Position numbers and translations under genes: made by a program. The notes under the pieces are model-generated. The model was not told the DNA's origin, did not search any database, and was given only the letters and a program-made list of their open reading frames with translations. Below, piece after piece: positions 25,100-33,602 of a DNA stretch of 64,000 bases. How positions within the stretch are numbered: position 1 is the first letter of the stretch; each line of letters starts with the position of its first letter. The stretch is from Luteipulveratus mongoliensis (lineage in GTDB: Bacteria; Actinomycetota; Actinomycetes; Actinomycetales; Dermatophilaceae): the NCBI RefSeq assembly GCF_001190945.1, contig NZ_CP011112.1, positions 5,270,001-5,334,000 on the forward strand, given 5' to 3'.

Positions 25100-26409
25100 G
25101 CTCGAGTCTTCCGCCGATCAGCGACGTCACGCCGCTCCTCGATGAAGCGGAGACGTGGTCGATCGATCAGCTGCGCGAGCACCAGCTCCAGCTGCTGCGG
25201 CAGACGCTGCACCGGGTCTACGAGCACGTGCCGCACTACACAGCGGCGTTCGACGCAGCGGGGTTTCACCCCAACGACCTGCACGAGCTGGCCGACCTGC
25301 GGCACGCCCCCCTGACCGCGAAGGCCGAGCTGCGCGACAACTACCCGTTCGGGCTCCTCGCGGTGCCCCGCGAGGACGTCGTCCGGGTGCACGCCTCCAG
25401 CGGTACGACGGGTCGGCCCACGGTGGTCGGCTACACCAAGGAGGACATCGCGACCTGGGCCGGGCTGGTGGCGCGCTCGTTGCGCTCGGCCGGCGTACGG
25501 CCCGGGGATGTCGTGCACGTGGCCTACGGCTACGGCCTGTTCACCGGCGGTCTCGGAGCGCATTACGGCGCCGAGGCGCTCGGCTGCACGGTGGTGCCGA
25601 TGTCCGGTGGGCAGTCCGCGCGGCAGGTGCAGCTGATCCACGACTTCGGCGCGCGCGTCATCATGGTGACCCCGTCGTACTTCTTGTCGTTGCTGGACGA
25701 GATGGACCGGCAGGGTCTCGACCCGCGCGAGTCCCCGCTCGAGATAGGGGTTTTCGGAGCTGAGCCGTGGACACCAGCGATGCGGACCGAGATCGAGGAG
25801 CGTGCCGGGATGCACGCGGTCGACCTCTACGGGCTGTCCGAGGTGATGGGTCCTGGCGTCGCGCAGGAAGCCGTCGAGACCAAGGACGGACTGACGATCT
25901 GGGAGGACCACTTCTATCCCGAGATCATCGACCCGATCACCGAGCAGCCAGTCGCCGAGGGCGAGGTGGGCGAGCTGGTATTCACCTCCTTGTCCAAGCA
26001 GGCGATGCCGGTCATCCGCTACCGCACCCGCGACCTGACCCGACTCCTGCCCGGCACGGCGCGTCCCGCGATGCGGCGGATGGAGAAGATCACCGGCCGC
26101 AGCGACGACCTGATGATCGTGCGCGGCGTCAACGTCTTCCCGACCCAGATCGAAGAGCTGGTCCTGCAGCTCCCCGGCCTGACGCCCTACTTCCAGTGCG
26201 TCCTCACCCGGCCGGACCGGCTCGACGAGCTGACCGTGCGGGTCGAGGCGGACCCGAACACAAGTGAGGACACCCGAATGCGCCTCGCTGCCGAGCTGAG
26301 TGGCAGGATCAAGGAGCGCATCGGCGCGAGTGCTGCCGTCGAGATCGTCGATCCGGACGGGATCGAACGATCAGTCGGCAAGGCACGTCGGATCCTGGAT
26401 CAGCGCTGA
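25096..26409 (+). CDS. paaK: Phenylacetate-CoA ligase
   Basis: A 437-residue AMP-forming ligase that activates phenylacetate to phenylacetyl-CoA. ASSGTTGRPTVVGYT is the ATP loop, and GAEPWTPAMR, DLYGLSEVMGPG, YRTRDLTRL, RSDDLMIVRGVNVFPTQIE and the final VGKARRILDQR are those of PaaK. It is the third gene of the paaHIK unit. No PaaX or PaaR regulator is adjacent, so control must come from elsewhere. Confidence 0.95.
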   Translation: MSSSLPPISDVTPLLDEAETWSIDQLREHQLQLLRQTLHRVYEHVPHYTAAFDAAGFHPNDLHELADLRHAPLTAKAELRDNYPFGLLAVPREDVVRVHASSGTTGRPTVVGYTKEDIATWAGLVARSLRSAGVRPGDVVHVAYGYGLFTGGLGAHYGAEALGCTVVPMSGGQSARQVQLIHDFGARVIMVTPSYFLSLLDEMDRQGLDPRESPLEIGVFGAEPWTPAMRTEIEERAGMHAVDLYGLSEVMGPGVAQEAVETKDGLTIWEDHFYPEIIDPITEQPVAEGEVGELVFTSLSKQAMPVIRYRTRDLTRLLPGTARPAMRRMEKITGRSDDLMIVRGVNVFPTQIEELVLQLPGLTPYFQCVLTRPDRLDELTVRVEADPNTSEDTRMRLAAELSGRIKERIGASAAVEIVDPDGIERSVGKARRILDQR

Positions 26410-26577
26410 CCCGCTGACCGGTCAGGCGCCCTGCCGGGGGAGATTTCGGCGCACGTCGAAACCGTTGGCCGAGGCGCCCGAGGAACCGACAGACTGCCCC
26501 GCGACGTCTGCACTGCAGCATTCGGGCTCGTACGCCATGGCGTACGAACGCCCGGCCACACACCTGAGGAGCAACTG

Positions 26578-28311
26578 ATGACCCGCCACTCCGCCCGGTT
26601 TGCCGCTCTCGGCGCCATGGCGCTCTTCGTCACCGCGAGCGCGACCGCGTGTCAGAGCGACGACCCGTCACCGAGCGCCACCGGATCCGCCTCGTCCTCC
26701 GCACCGGGCATCGCCAGCGGCGAGCCGAACCCGAAGTCGGCCGATCTGGCGAAGTACACCTCCCAGAAGCCGACCTGGGACGAGAAGCTCTGCCCCAAGA
26801 GCATGGCGTCGCTGACCCTGCTGTCCAACCGCACCGACTGCGCCAAGGTCACGGCGCCCAAGGACTACACCGACCCGAAGAAGGGCGACATCACCCTCCT
26901 GGTCGCGCGCACCAAGGGCAAGGCCCCCAACTCGCGCATCCTGTTCACCAACCCGGGCGGCCCCGGCGGTCCGGCGGCCCGCTTCTCGGCGCTGGTCTCC
27001 CAGCTGTCCCCGCTCGGCAAGACGCACGATGTGATCGGCGTGGACCCGCGCGGCACCGGCGAGAGCACCCCGGTCAGCTGCGAGCCGGCCAAGAGCCACG
27101 TCTCCGACGACCGCGACCAGAGCCCGGCAGCCATCTCCGACATCCAGTCCGGTGTCAAGAAGGCCGTCGACGACTGCGTCGCCAAGCACGGCGACTACCT
27201 CCCCTACATCACGACCGACAACACCGCCCGCGACCAGGACCTGGTGCGCCAGATCCTCGGCGCGGACAAGGTCGACTACTACGGCGTCTCGGCCGGCACC
27301 TGGCTGGGCGCGCGCTACGCCACGCTGTTCCCGCAGCACGTGGGTCGATTCGTGCTCGACAGCAACACCAACTTCACCGGCCTGTTCTCGGACTCGTTCG
27401 GCACCCAGCCGATGTCCTTCCAGCGCCGCTGGGACCAGCAGTTCCTGCCGTGGGCGGGTCGGCATGACACGACCTACCACCTCGGCAAGGACGCCGGCAC
27501 CGTCAAGGCGAGCTACGAGCGGATCCGCAAGGCCGCCAGCGAGAAGAAGCTCGACCTCTTCACGCCCAACATCATCGATCACGTGATGGCACAGCAGCTG
27601 TACGGCGATGAGGGCTTCCGCAGCGCGGCTCAGCTCCTCAGCCTGCTGAACTCCGCGGCCAACGGTGACAAGGCCGCGCTCGAGAAGGCCAAGCGTTCCG
27701 CGGTCGGCGGCGGTGCTCCCGAGTACACCGACTACCGCGAGGACACCACCTTCATGGCGGTGACCTGCAACGACACCCCGTGGAGCAAGGACGCGAACTC
27801 CTACGCCGAGACGGCCAAGAAGGACGGTCCGAAGTACCCGCTCATCGGCTACGACTCCTCGAGCCCCTGCGCCTACTGGCCCTACACCGCACCGCAGATC
27901 AAGGTCGACCTCAAGGGCGCCCCGCCCATGATGATGGTGCAGACCGAGCTGGACCCGGCGACGGCGTACGAAGGCGCCATCAAGGCCCACCAGGACGTCT
28001 CGGCCAACACCCGGTTCCTGTCGGTGGACAACCAGGGCAACCACGGTGCGCTGGTCGGCACCACCAACGGTTGCGTCTCGACCGCTGGCTACGACTTCCT
28101 CACCAAGGGCAAGCTCATCGCCAAGGACTCGGTCTGCCCGGCCGTGCCGCTGACCGGTGAGAAGCAGGTCTACGAGGTCGGCACCAAGATCGCGGGCGAC
28201 AAGCTCCCGACCGCCGACGCCTACGCGAAGGACAAGCCGAGCCTGGCCCAGCAGATCCTCCAGGAGCTGCTGCAGATGCTGGTCGACGCAACGCGTCCGC
28301 CGACCCGCTGA
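26578..28311 (+). CDS. Tap-like secreted alpha/beta hydrolase (tripeptidyl aminopeptidase type)
   Basis: A 577-residue exported hydrolase of the SlpD/SlpE/Tap family from actinomycetes. ATG 26578 follows GAGGAG. The N terminus ends in SATAC, a weak lipobox, so it may be a lipoprotein. NPGGPGGPAA forms the oxyanion loop, YGVSAGTWLG the nucleophile elbow, TELDPATAYEG the acid and NQGNHGALVG the His. The C-terminal Tap domain (about 440-540) is the family hallmark. It likely trims short peptides from exported proteins. A clear terminator follows at 28336. Confidence 0.92.
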   Translation: MTRHSARFAALGAMALFVTASATACQSDDPSPSATGSASSSAPGIASGEPNPKSADLAKYTSQKPTWDEKLCPKSMASLTLLSNRTDCAKVTAPKDYTDPKKGDITLLVARTKGKAPNSRILFTNPGGPGGPAARFSALVSQLSPLGKTHDVIGVDPRGTGESTPVSCEPAKSHVSDDRDQSPAAISDIQSGVKKAVDDCVAKHGDYLPYITTDNTARDQDLVRQILGADKVDYYGVSAGTWLGARYATLFPQHVGRFVLDSNTNFTGLFSDSFGTQPMSFQRRWDQQFLPWAGRHDTTYHLGKDAGTVKASYERIRKAASEKKLDLFTPNIIDHVMAQQLYGDEGFRSAAQLLSLLNSAANGDKAALEKAKRSAVGGGAPEYTDYREDTTFMAVTCNDTPWSKDANSYAETAKKDGPKYPLIGYDSSSPCAYWPYTAPQIKVDLKGAPPMMMVQTELDPATAYEGAIKAHQDVSANTRFLSVDNQGNHGALVGTTNGCVSTAGYDFLTKGKLIAKDSVCPAVPLTGEKQVYEVGTKIAGDKLPTADAYAKDKPSLAQQILQELLQMLVDATRPPTR

Positions 28312-28335
28312 TCGGCGTACGCCGGCTGCTGGACT

Positions 28336-28375
28336 GACGAAGGGCTCCTCACCTGCGGGTGAGGAGCCCTTCGTC
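28336..28375. terminator. Hairpin terminator between convergent genes
   Basis: Perfect 18-base arms (GACGAAGGGCTCCTCACC and complement) with a TGCG loop, between the Tap-like hydrolase and the DivIVA-repeat protein. Confidence 0.9.
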
Positions 28376-28386
28376 ATTCGCCGCGG

Positions 28387-29025
28387 TCAGCCTGTGGCGG
28401 GGCCATCGATCGGTCGGGGCGCGGGTGACGAGCCGATGCGCCGGTTCACCTGCTTGGACGGAGCGTCGCCCTCAGGAGTCGCCTCGGCGAGCTGGTCCAA
28501 GAAGAGGTCCACGGCCTCGGCGTCGTAGCCGGCGCGGAAGCGGGACGAGCGGTTGAACCGCGCTGACTGGACGTCGGGCAGCTCCTCGCCGTGGCCCATC
28601 GCGACGAGGACCTCGTCGAGGAAGTCGTCGACGTCGGTCTCGATGTAGCCGGTCCGGCTGCCCTTGGCTCGCGGGAAGGCGGCGTCGCGCACCCAGTCCT
28701 GCTGGACCTGGGTCCAGCCGAGGCCGCGGTCGCCGTCGGCCTCGCTCTCGAGGGCAGGCGCGGCTGCGGGCTCATCACCGGTGTACTCATCGCGCCATTC
28801 CTTGAGCACGAACAGCAGGGCGTCGACGCGCCCCTGGTCGTAGCCCATGCGGAAGGGGCTGGTCGGGAAGACCAGCTGCACGGGGTCCGGGATCTGCTGG
28901 CCGGCCTTCATACAGGCCAGCACGTGGTCGAGGTAGGTGTCCACATCGAGCACGTGGTAGCCACCCCGCCGTTCAGAGAACTGCGTGCCACCCACCTTGG
29001 CGATGTGCTGTTCAGTCCATTGCAC
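28387..29025 (-). CDS. DivIVA-domain repeat protein
   Basis: A 212-residue protein built of about four repeats of the short DivIVA-type unit F-x-x-x-GYD-x-x-VD-x-(F/Y)L: GGYHVLDVDTYLDHVL, FRMGYDQGRVDALLFVL, SRTGYIETDVDDFLDEVL and FRAGYDAEAVDLFLDQL. Such proteins are found in actinobacteria and may recognise curved or polar membrane, but no long coiled coil is present here. I place the start at GTG 29025 because no in-frame ATG exists before the first repeat. It is divergent from galE. Confidence 0.8.
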   Translation of the reverse strand: MQWTEQHIAKVGGTQFSERRGGYHVLDVDTYLDHVLACMKAGQQIPDPVQLVFPTSPFRMGYDQGRVDALLFVLKEWRDEYTGDEPAAAPALESEADGDRGLGWTQVQQDWVRDAAFPRAKGSRTGYIETDVDDFLDEVLVAMGHGEELPDVQSARFNRSSRFRAGYDAEAVDLFLDQLAEATPEGDAPSKQVNRRIGSSPAPRPIDGPATG

Positions 29026-29122
29026 GGTGTCAGGATCGCATCCGCGGGGCCAGAACTCCCAACTCTTGACGGTTGACCGAGCCGGACACCCTCCTTGGAG
29101 GCTCCCGCCTACAGTGGTCGCC

Positions 29123-30145
29123 ATGCGCGTTCTGGTCTCCGGCGGTGCCGGCTACATCGGCTCTCACACCGTCCTGTCCCTCCTCGAAGCCGGGCACGAC
29201 GTGCTCGTGGTCGATGACTTCACCAACAGCAAGCCGACGGTCACGTCGCGGCTGGAATCCCTTTCGGGACAACACATTCCGCTGCAGTCCTTCGATCTGA
29301 CCGACGTCGACAAGACGGAGCGGCTCTTCGCGCACGAGCAGATCGACGCGGTCATCCACTTCGCCGGCCTGAAGGCCGTCGGCGAGAGCGTGACCAAGCC
29401 GCTGGAGTACTACGCGAACAACCTCGGCTCGACGCTGTCGCTCGTGCGTGCGATGTCGAAGCACAACGTCCGGCACCTGGTGTTCTCGTCGTCGGCCACG
29501 GTCTACGGCGACCACGCGCCCGTGCCCTACCAGGAGACCTACGAACCGCTCGCCTCATCCAGCCCGTACGGCTGGACCAAGGTGATGCAGGAGCAGATCC
29601 TCAGCGATGTGGCCGCCGCGTCCGACGGCCTGAAGATCGCACTGCTGCGCTACTTCAACCCTGTCGGCGCGCACACCTCCGGCGAGATCGGTGAGGACCC
29701 GCAGGGCATCCCCAACAACCTGATGCCGTTCATCGCCCAGGTCGCCGTCGGGCGCCGCGAAAAGCTGTCGTTGTACGGCGACGACTACCCCACCAAGGAC
29801 GGCACCTGCGAGCGCGACTACATCCACGTGCTCGACCTCGCGGCCGGCCACGTCGCGGCCGTCGAGCACCTGGAGTCGATGAGCGAGCCGGTGCGCGCGT
29901 TCAACCTCGGCACCGGCGAGGGTACGTCCGTGCTCCAGATGATCCACGCCTTCGAGAAGGCCGTGGGTCGCGAGCTGCCGTACGAGGTGGTTGGGCGCCG
30001 CGCCGGCGACCTGCCGGCGTACTGGGCTGACTCGACTCGCGCGGAGACCGAATTGGGTTGGAAGGCAACGCGATCCATCGAGGACATGTGTGCCGACACG
30101 TGGCGCTGGCAGTCGCAGAACCCGCAGGGTTACCCCGACGCCTGA
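29123..30145 (+). CDS. galE: UDP-glucose 4-epimerase
   Basis: A 340-residue extended SDR that interconverts UDP-glucose and UDP-galactose for wall sugars and galactose use. GGAGYIGSHTV is the NAD loop, SSSATVYG holds the catalytic Ser/Thr, and Tyr-Gly-Trp-Thr-Lys (PYGWTKVMQ) is the YxxxK pair. GTCERDYIHVLDLAAGH is diagnostic of GalE. There is no good ribosome binding site close to ATG 29123, but TACAGT lies seven bases before it, so the message may be leaderless. Confidence 0.95.
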   Translation: MRVLVSGGAGYIGSHTVLSLLEAGHDVLVVDDFTNSKPTVTSRLESLSGQHIPLQSFDLTDVDKTERLFAHEQIDAVIHFAGLKAVGESVTKPLEYYANNLGSTLSLVRAMSKHNVRHLVFSSSATVYGDHAPVPYQETYEPLASSSPYGWTKVMQEQILSDVAAASDGLKIALLRYFNPVGAHTSGEIGEDPQGIPNNLMPFIAQVAVGRREKLSLYGDDYPTKDGTCERDYIHVLDLAAGHVAAVEHLESMSEPVRAFNLGTGEGTSVLQMIHAFEKAVGRELPYEVVGRRAGDLPAYWADSTRAETELGWKATRSIEDMCADTWRWQSQNPQGYPDA

Positions 30146-30191
30146 CCTCTCGATCCACCCGACCCGCTACATCTGTAGTTATGGTGTCGGC

Positions 30192-30629
30192 ATGCGTACC
30201 CCTGTGCCTTCGGACTTCGCCTTCAAGTACGGCACCTTGCTGCACCGGACCGCTTTCGACCTGACCAAAGGCCGGCTGGGCGGGCGCCTCATCGGTATGC
30301 CCGTCGTACGCCTGACCACGACGGGGGCCAAGAGTGGGCAGGCGCGCGAAACCATGCTCACCGCACCGATCTCCGAGGACGACCGGGTGGTGCTCATCGC
30401 ATCCAAGGGTGGCAGCCCGAAGCATCCGGCGTGGTACCACAACCTGCGTGCCAACCCCGAGGTGCAGCTCACGAGGCGGGGGCGGCAGGAGCCGTGGGTC
30501 GCCCGGACGGCGAGCGAGGCGGAGAAGGCCGAGCTCTGGCCACGGATCGTGCGGGCCTACAAGGGGTACGACGCCTACCAGCAGGCGACGGACCGACCCA
30601 TCCCTGTGGTCATCCTCGAACGCCCCTGA
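30192..30629 (+). CDS. Deazaflavin-dependent nitroreductase family protein
   Basis: A 145-residue protein of the Ddn/split-barrel family, whose members reduce substrates with cofactor F420. RLTTTGAKSGQARETML, the loop SKGGSPKHPAWYHNLRANPEV and YQQATDRPIPVVILE are typical. A TATGGT seven bases before ATG 30192 suggests a leaderless message. Presence of the family hints that the host makes F420, but no biosynthetic gene is in view. Confidence 0.9.
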   Translation: MRTPVPSDFAFKYGTLLHRTAFDLTKGRLGGRLIGMPVVRLTTTGAKSGQARETMLTAPISEDDRVVLIASKGGSPKHPAWYHNLRANPEVQLTRRGRQEPWVARTASEAEKAELWPRIVRAYKGYDAYQQATDRPIPVVILERP

Positions 30630-30640
30630 GGCCCACCACG

Positions 30641-30686
30641 AAGGTCCTGGGCCGCGCGCGTTGGAGCGCGCGCTGCCCAGGACCTT
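30641..30686. terminator. Bidirectional terminator
   Basis: Outer arms AAGGTCCTGGG (30641-30651) and their complement ending at 30686, with a second GC-rich stem (CGCGCGC) inside; TTTCG follows on the plus strand. It lies between convergent genes. Confidence 0.85.
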
Positions 30687-30707
30687 GTTTCGTACGCCGG
30701 GGCCCGG

Positions 30708-31379
30708 TCAGTCGAACTCGGGGTCCTCGTGGCGGGTCCGCTTGATCTCGAAGAAGTGGGGGTACGACGCCAGCGTCACCGAGGCGTCCCACAGCTTGCC
30801 GGCCTCTTCGCCGCGCGGGATGCGGGACAGCACCGGTCCGAAGAACGCGACCCCGTTGATGTGGATCGTCGGCGTGCCCACGTCGTCACCGACGGCGTCC
30901 ATGCCGGCGTGGTGGCTCTTGCGCAGCGCCTCGTCGAACTCGGTCGAGTCGGCAGCGGCGGCCAGCTCGGCCGGCAGCCCGACCTCCTCGAGGGAGTCCT
31001 TGATGACCGCGTTGAGGCGCTCGATCCGGTCCTCCTGGTTGTACTTGTCCTTCTGCTGGTGGATGCGAGTGCCCATCGCGGTGTAGAGCGGTAGCAGCAC
31101 CTCCTCGCCGTGCTGCTGCTCAGCGGCGATCGCGACCCGGACGGGGCCCCAGCCGTTGTCGAGCAGCTCCTTGTACTGGTCCGGCAGGCCCTCGCGGCCC
31201 TCGTTCAGCACGGACAGGCTCATCACGTGGAAGCTCGCGGAGATGTCGCGAACCTTCTCCACCTCGAGGATCCAGCGCGAGGTGATCCAGCACCACGGGC
31301 ACAGCGGGTCGAACCAGAAGTCCGCCTTGTCCTTGCCCTCGGTCGACGCCGGCGCGTTCTCCTGGACTGCTTGGGTCAC
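30708..31379 (-). CDS. Mycothiol-dependent nitroreductase (Rv2466c family)
   Basis: A 223-residue DsbA-like thioredoxin-fold protein with the active site CPWC (Cys27-Cys30) in [11 protein letters not shown], and cis-Pro region [17 protein letters not shown]. This combination matches Rv2466c of Mycobacterium tuberculosis, which uses mycothiol to reduce oxidised or nitro compounds. GTG 31379 follows AAGGAG. The genes around it share no obvious pathway. Confidence 0.9.
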   Translation of the reverse strand: MTQAVQENAPASTEGKDKADFWFDPLCPWCWITSRWILEVEKVRDISASFHVMSLSVLNEGREGLPDQYKELLDNGWGPVRVAIAAEQQHGEEVLLPLYTAMGTRIHQQKDKYNQEDRIERLNAVIKDSLEEVGLPAELAAAADSTEFDEALRKSHHAGMDAVGDDVGTPTIHINGVAFFGPVLSRIPRGEEAGKLWDASVTLASYPHFFEIKRTRHEDPEFD

Positions 31380-31521
31380 GGTTGCTCCTTGGTGAGTTCA
31401 GCATCGCGGGCGGAGGCGCTCGCTCTTACTGACCAACCTTGCACCCGACCGAATCCTTCCCGGGCTGCTCGCATTCTGGCGTCGGCGAGCGATCGATTGT
31501 GGACCCGCCCTAGCACCTGCA

Positions 31522-32058
31522 ATGGCGCACACTGCGAACGTGACCTGGACTGCCCCTGACGTCGCCGACCCCACCACGCCCCGCAACGCCGACGAGCGCA
31601 CGACCCTCGAGGCGTGGCTGGAGAAGCACCGCGCCGCGCTGCTGCGCAAGTGTGCCGGCCTGACGAGCTCGCAGCTCGCCGAGCAGGCGATGCCGCCATC
31701 CGACCTGTCGTTGCTCGGACTGCTCGGTCACGTGACCGAGGTCGAACGCACGTGGTTCCGAATCCTGTTGCGCGGCGAGGAGATTGGGCCTCCGTTCGCG
31801 ATCGATACAACCACTCCGGGGTGGTACGCCTCCGTCACGTCATCGTCCGCGCCGGAGTTGTACGCCGGTCTGCTGGCCGAGCAGGACGCCTGCCGGGCCG
31901 CCGTCGCGGAGCTTGAGCTGGACGACACCTTCGAGGGAGCGACCACCGGGCCGAACTCGCTGCGCTGGATCTATCTGCAGGTCATCCAGGAGTACGCCCG
32001 TCACAACGGCCACGCCGACCTGCTCCGCCAGGCCATCGACGGCACCACCGGCGAGTGA
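31522..32058 (+). CDS. DinB-family (DUF664) protein
   Basis: A 178-residue four-helix DinB-type protein. Metal ligands are probably the His of LLGHVTEVERTWF and the two of EYARHNGHADLLR. Actinobacterial DinB proteins use mycothiol or related thiols in isomerase or transferase reactions, and the mycothiol-linked gene is next door, but a functional link is an inference. ATG 31522 has no clear ribosome binding site. Confidence 0.87.
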   Translation: MAHTANVTWTAPDVADPTTPRNADERTTLEAWLEKHRAALLRKCAGLTSSQLAEQAMPPSDLSLLGLLGHVTEVERTWFRILLRGEEIGPPFAIDTTTPGWYASVTSSSAPELYAGLLAEQDACRAAVAELELDDTFEGATTGPNSLRWIYLQVIQEYARHNGHADLLRQAIDGTTGE

Positions 32059-32080
32059 CGTCGTAGGTGCCGTTCACGAC

Positions 32081-32122
32081 GCGATATCGCACATTGTCGA
32101 TATCGACGATCCGCGATAGCGT
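32081..32122 (+). promoter_or_regulatory. Promoter and operator of the MntA/HepT module
   Basis: Two perfect palindromes centred on GATATC, GCGATATCGC (32081-32090) and GTCGATATCGAC (32096-32107), have centres 16 bases apart; a degenerate third, GCGATAGC, lies at 32113-32120. A -35-like TTGTCG (32094-32099) and -10-like TAGCGT (32117-32122) are 17 bases apart and the ATG follows six bases later, implying a leaderless message. The XRE domain of the first gene is the likely binder. Confidence 0.7.
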
Positions 32123-32128
32123 CGATCC

Positions 32129-32641
32129 ATGAGTCAGTCCGCCGGCGAAGTCCTCCACGATGCGCGGGTTCGCGCGGGCATGACCCAGGTTGCGCTCGCC
32201 AAACGCGCTCAGCTCGCTCAGAGTGTCATCAGTGCATACGAGTCCGGTCGTCGCGAGCCGTCGTTGCCGATGCTTCAAAAGCTCGTGGCCGCAACGGGAT
32301 TCGAGCTCACGCTGAAGATTGAGGATCGACGTCTGCCTGGACCTTTGGAGGGCAAGCTGGGTCGTCGCATCCAGGACCATCGCGCCGAGATCCTCGGCGT
32401 TGCAGCGTCATACGGCATCACCAATCTCCGTGTCTTCGGGAGTGTGGCTCGCGGGGAGGAGACGGACGCCAGCGACATCGACTTCATCGCGCGACTGCCT
32501 GACGGCCTCGGTCTGATCGGTCTCGCCAGGGTGCAGCAAGACCTGCAGCGAATCGTCGATGCTCCCGTCGATCTCGTTCCCGAGGGCTCACTCAAGCGCG
32601 CGATCCGTACTCGGGTCGACCACGAAGCACTTCCGATATGA
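32129..32641 (+). CDS. XRE-MntA fusion antitoxin (minimal nucleotidyltransferase)
   Basis: A 170-residue protein with two domains. Residues 5-65 are an XRE helix-turn-helix (RVRAGMTQVALAKRAQLAQS, then YESGRREPSLPMLQKL). Residues 75-170 are a minimal nucleotidyltransferase with GSVARG (104-109) and D116/D118, the GSx10DxD motif of MntA. In known MntA/HepT pairs MntA adds AMP to a tyrosine of the HepT ribonuclease and silences it. Here the DNA-binding domain is on the same chain, so antitoxin and repressor are one protein. The stop overlaps the hepT start. Confidence 0.9.
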   Translation: MSQSAGEVLHDARVRAGMTQVALAKRAQLAQSVISAYESGRREPSLPMLQKLVAATGFELTLKIEDRRLPGPLEGKLGRRIQDHRAEILGVAASYGITNLRVFGSVARGEETDASDIDFIARLPDGLGLIGLARVQQDLQRIVDAPVDLVPEGSLKRAIRTRVDHEALPI

Positions 32642-32976
32642 CCCGCGACGAGTCCTTACGACTGCACGGCATTCTGGACGCAGTGGCCGCCATCCGCACA
32701 TATCTCGCTCGCGGCGAGCTCTCCGACGACCTCGTCTTCGACGCCGTCTGCATGCGTTTCGTCGAGATTGGTGAGGCCGTCAAGGATCTGCCATCGCACC
32801 TTCGCGACTCCGAACCCGACTTGCCCTGGTCCACCATCACCGGGTTACGCGACCGGCTCGCCCACCGCTACTTCGACACGTCGCGTGAGGTGATCGCTGC
32901 GACCGCTGGTCAGGACCTGTCGGACCTGGAGGCAGCCGCAACGCGCATGCTCGACCGCCTGCAGGTGCCGGACTAG
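32638..32976 (+). CDS. hepT: HepT-like (DUF86) ribonuclease toxin
   Basis: A 112-residue HEPN-fold protein with the RX4HXY active site complete at Arg71, His76 and Tyr78 (RDRLAHRYF). Tyr78 is the residue that MntA modifies in studied systems. FVEIGEAVKDLP is typical of the family. ATG 32638 overlaps the antitoxin stop (ATGA), as expected for coupled expression. Confidence 0.93.
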   Translation: MTRDESLRLHGILDAVAAIRTYLARGELSDDLVFDAVCMRFVEIGEAVKDLPSHLRDSEPDLPWSTITGLRDRLAHRYFDTSREVIAATAGQDLSDLEAAATRMLDRLQVPD

Positions 32977-33018
32977 GTCCACATCAGATCGACGCCGAAG
33001 CGCTCGTCCGCGGCAGAA

Positions 33019-33044
33019 GGTTCGAGCGCTATGACGCTCGAACC
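33019..33044. terminator. Hairpin terminator between convergent genes
   Basis: Arms GGTTCGAGCG and CGCTCGAACC enclose CTATGA. The stop codon of the minus-strand gene is in the loop. Confidence 0.75.
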
Positions 33045-33457
33045 GTCTGCCGATCTCCTCGCTGCTGCCACCACTGCACGACCCATGCCACGAGGTTGAT
33101 CGCGGCGATCAGGAACATGCCGCCCAGGACGATCCACTGTTCCGTGTCCACATCGGTGTCATTGAGCTGCCAGGACACCAGGGCGGACCCCAGCGCGACT
33201 ACGGGCACAAAGGACCAACCGATGTCCCGCGGCTGGACTGTCCGGCTCCAGCGATTGAACACGTGCAGGACCAATCCGCAGAGCACGAGCGCGACGCCGA
33301 TCCCGAGTAGGACACGCAGGCAGGCCTCCAACCACGACGTGTGGGTTCCTTCCAGGCTTGACCCCGCAATCACGGCCGCTGGCACGCCGACCAGGAAGCA
33401 GCCGAACCTCCAGAACTCCAGCCGCGACATCGGCGGTTTCGGCGCTCCCTCAGTCAT
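33029..33457 (-). CDS. Hypothetical four-TM membrane protein
   Basis: A 142-residue protein with four hydrophobic segments (WRFGCFLVGVPAAVIAG, LRVLLGIGVALVLCGLVL, FVPVVALGSALVSW and WIVLGGMFLIAAINLVAWVV), a polar N terminus and a basic C-terminal tail. I do not recognise the family. It is divergent from the guanidine-controlled exporter across 145 bases that hold the riboswitch. Confidence 0.7.
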   Translation of the reverse strand: MTEGAPKPPMSRLEFWRFGCFLVGVPAAVIAGSSLEGTHTSWLEACLRVLLGIGVALVLCGLVLHVFNRWSRTVQPRDIGWSFVPVVALGSALVSWQLNDTDVDTEQWIVLGGMFLIAAINLVAWVVQWWQQRGDRQTVRAS

Positions 33458-33544
33458 GCGCGCAGCGTACGGCCGAGGTCAGCGCCAAGTGGACCCATTC
33501 GACCAAGCGTGCGACCATCGGAATCAGGCGCCATGAGTGCGCCA

Positions 33545-33602
33545 CCGGACGAGGGAGCAGTACCCGGCCAGCGACAAGACTGCCAGCAACAGGAGTCTTG
33601 TC
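33545..33602 (+). promoter_or_regulatory. Guanidine-III riboswitch with expression platform
   Basis: CCGGACGAGG (33545-33554), TACCCGG (33561-33567) and GACAAGACTGC (33573-33583) match the conserved guanidine-III (ykkC-III) aptamer in order and spacing. CCGG at 33545-33548 pairs with 33564-33567, and GCAGT (33557-33561) with ACTGC (33579-33583) as the pseudoknot. GACAAGACT (33573-33581) can instead pair perfectly with AGTCTTGTC (33594-33602), which covers the end of the AGGAG ribosome binding site and the bases before ATG 33603. Guanidine binding would hold the aptamer and free the start: an ON switch. Confidence 0.93.

Noticed and set aside
26410-26577. Short GC-rich inverted repeats after paaK considered as a riboswitch
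   Set aside because: No match to a known aptamer that I can recognise, and the region is short; an ordinary terminator and promoter are more likely.
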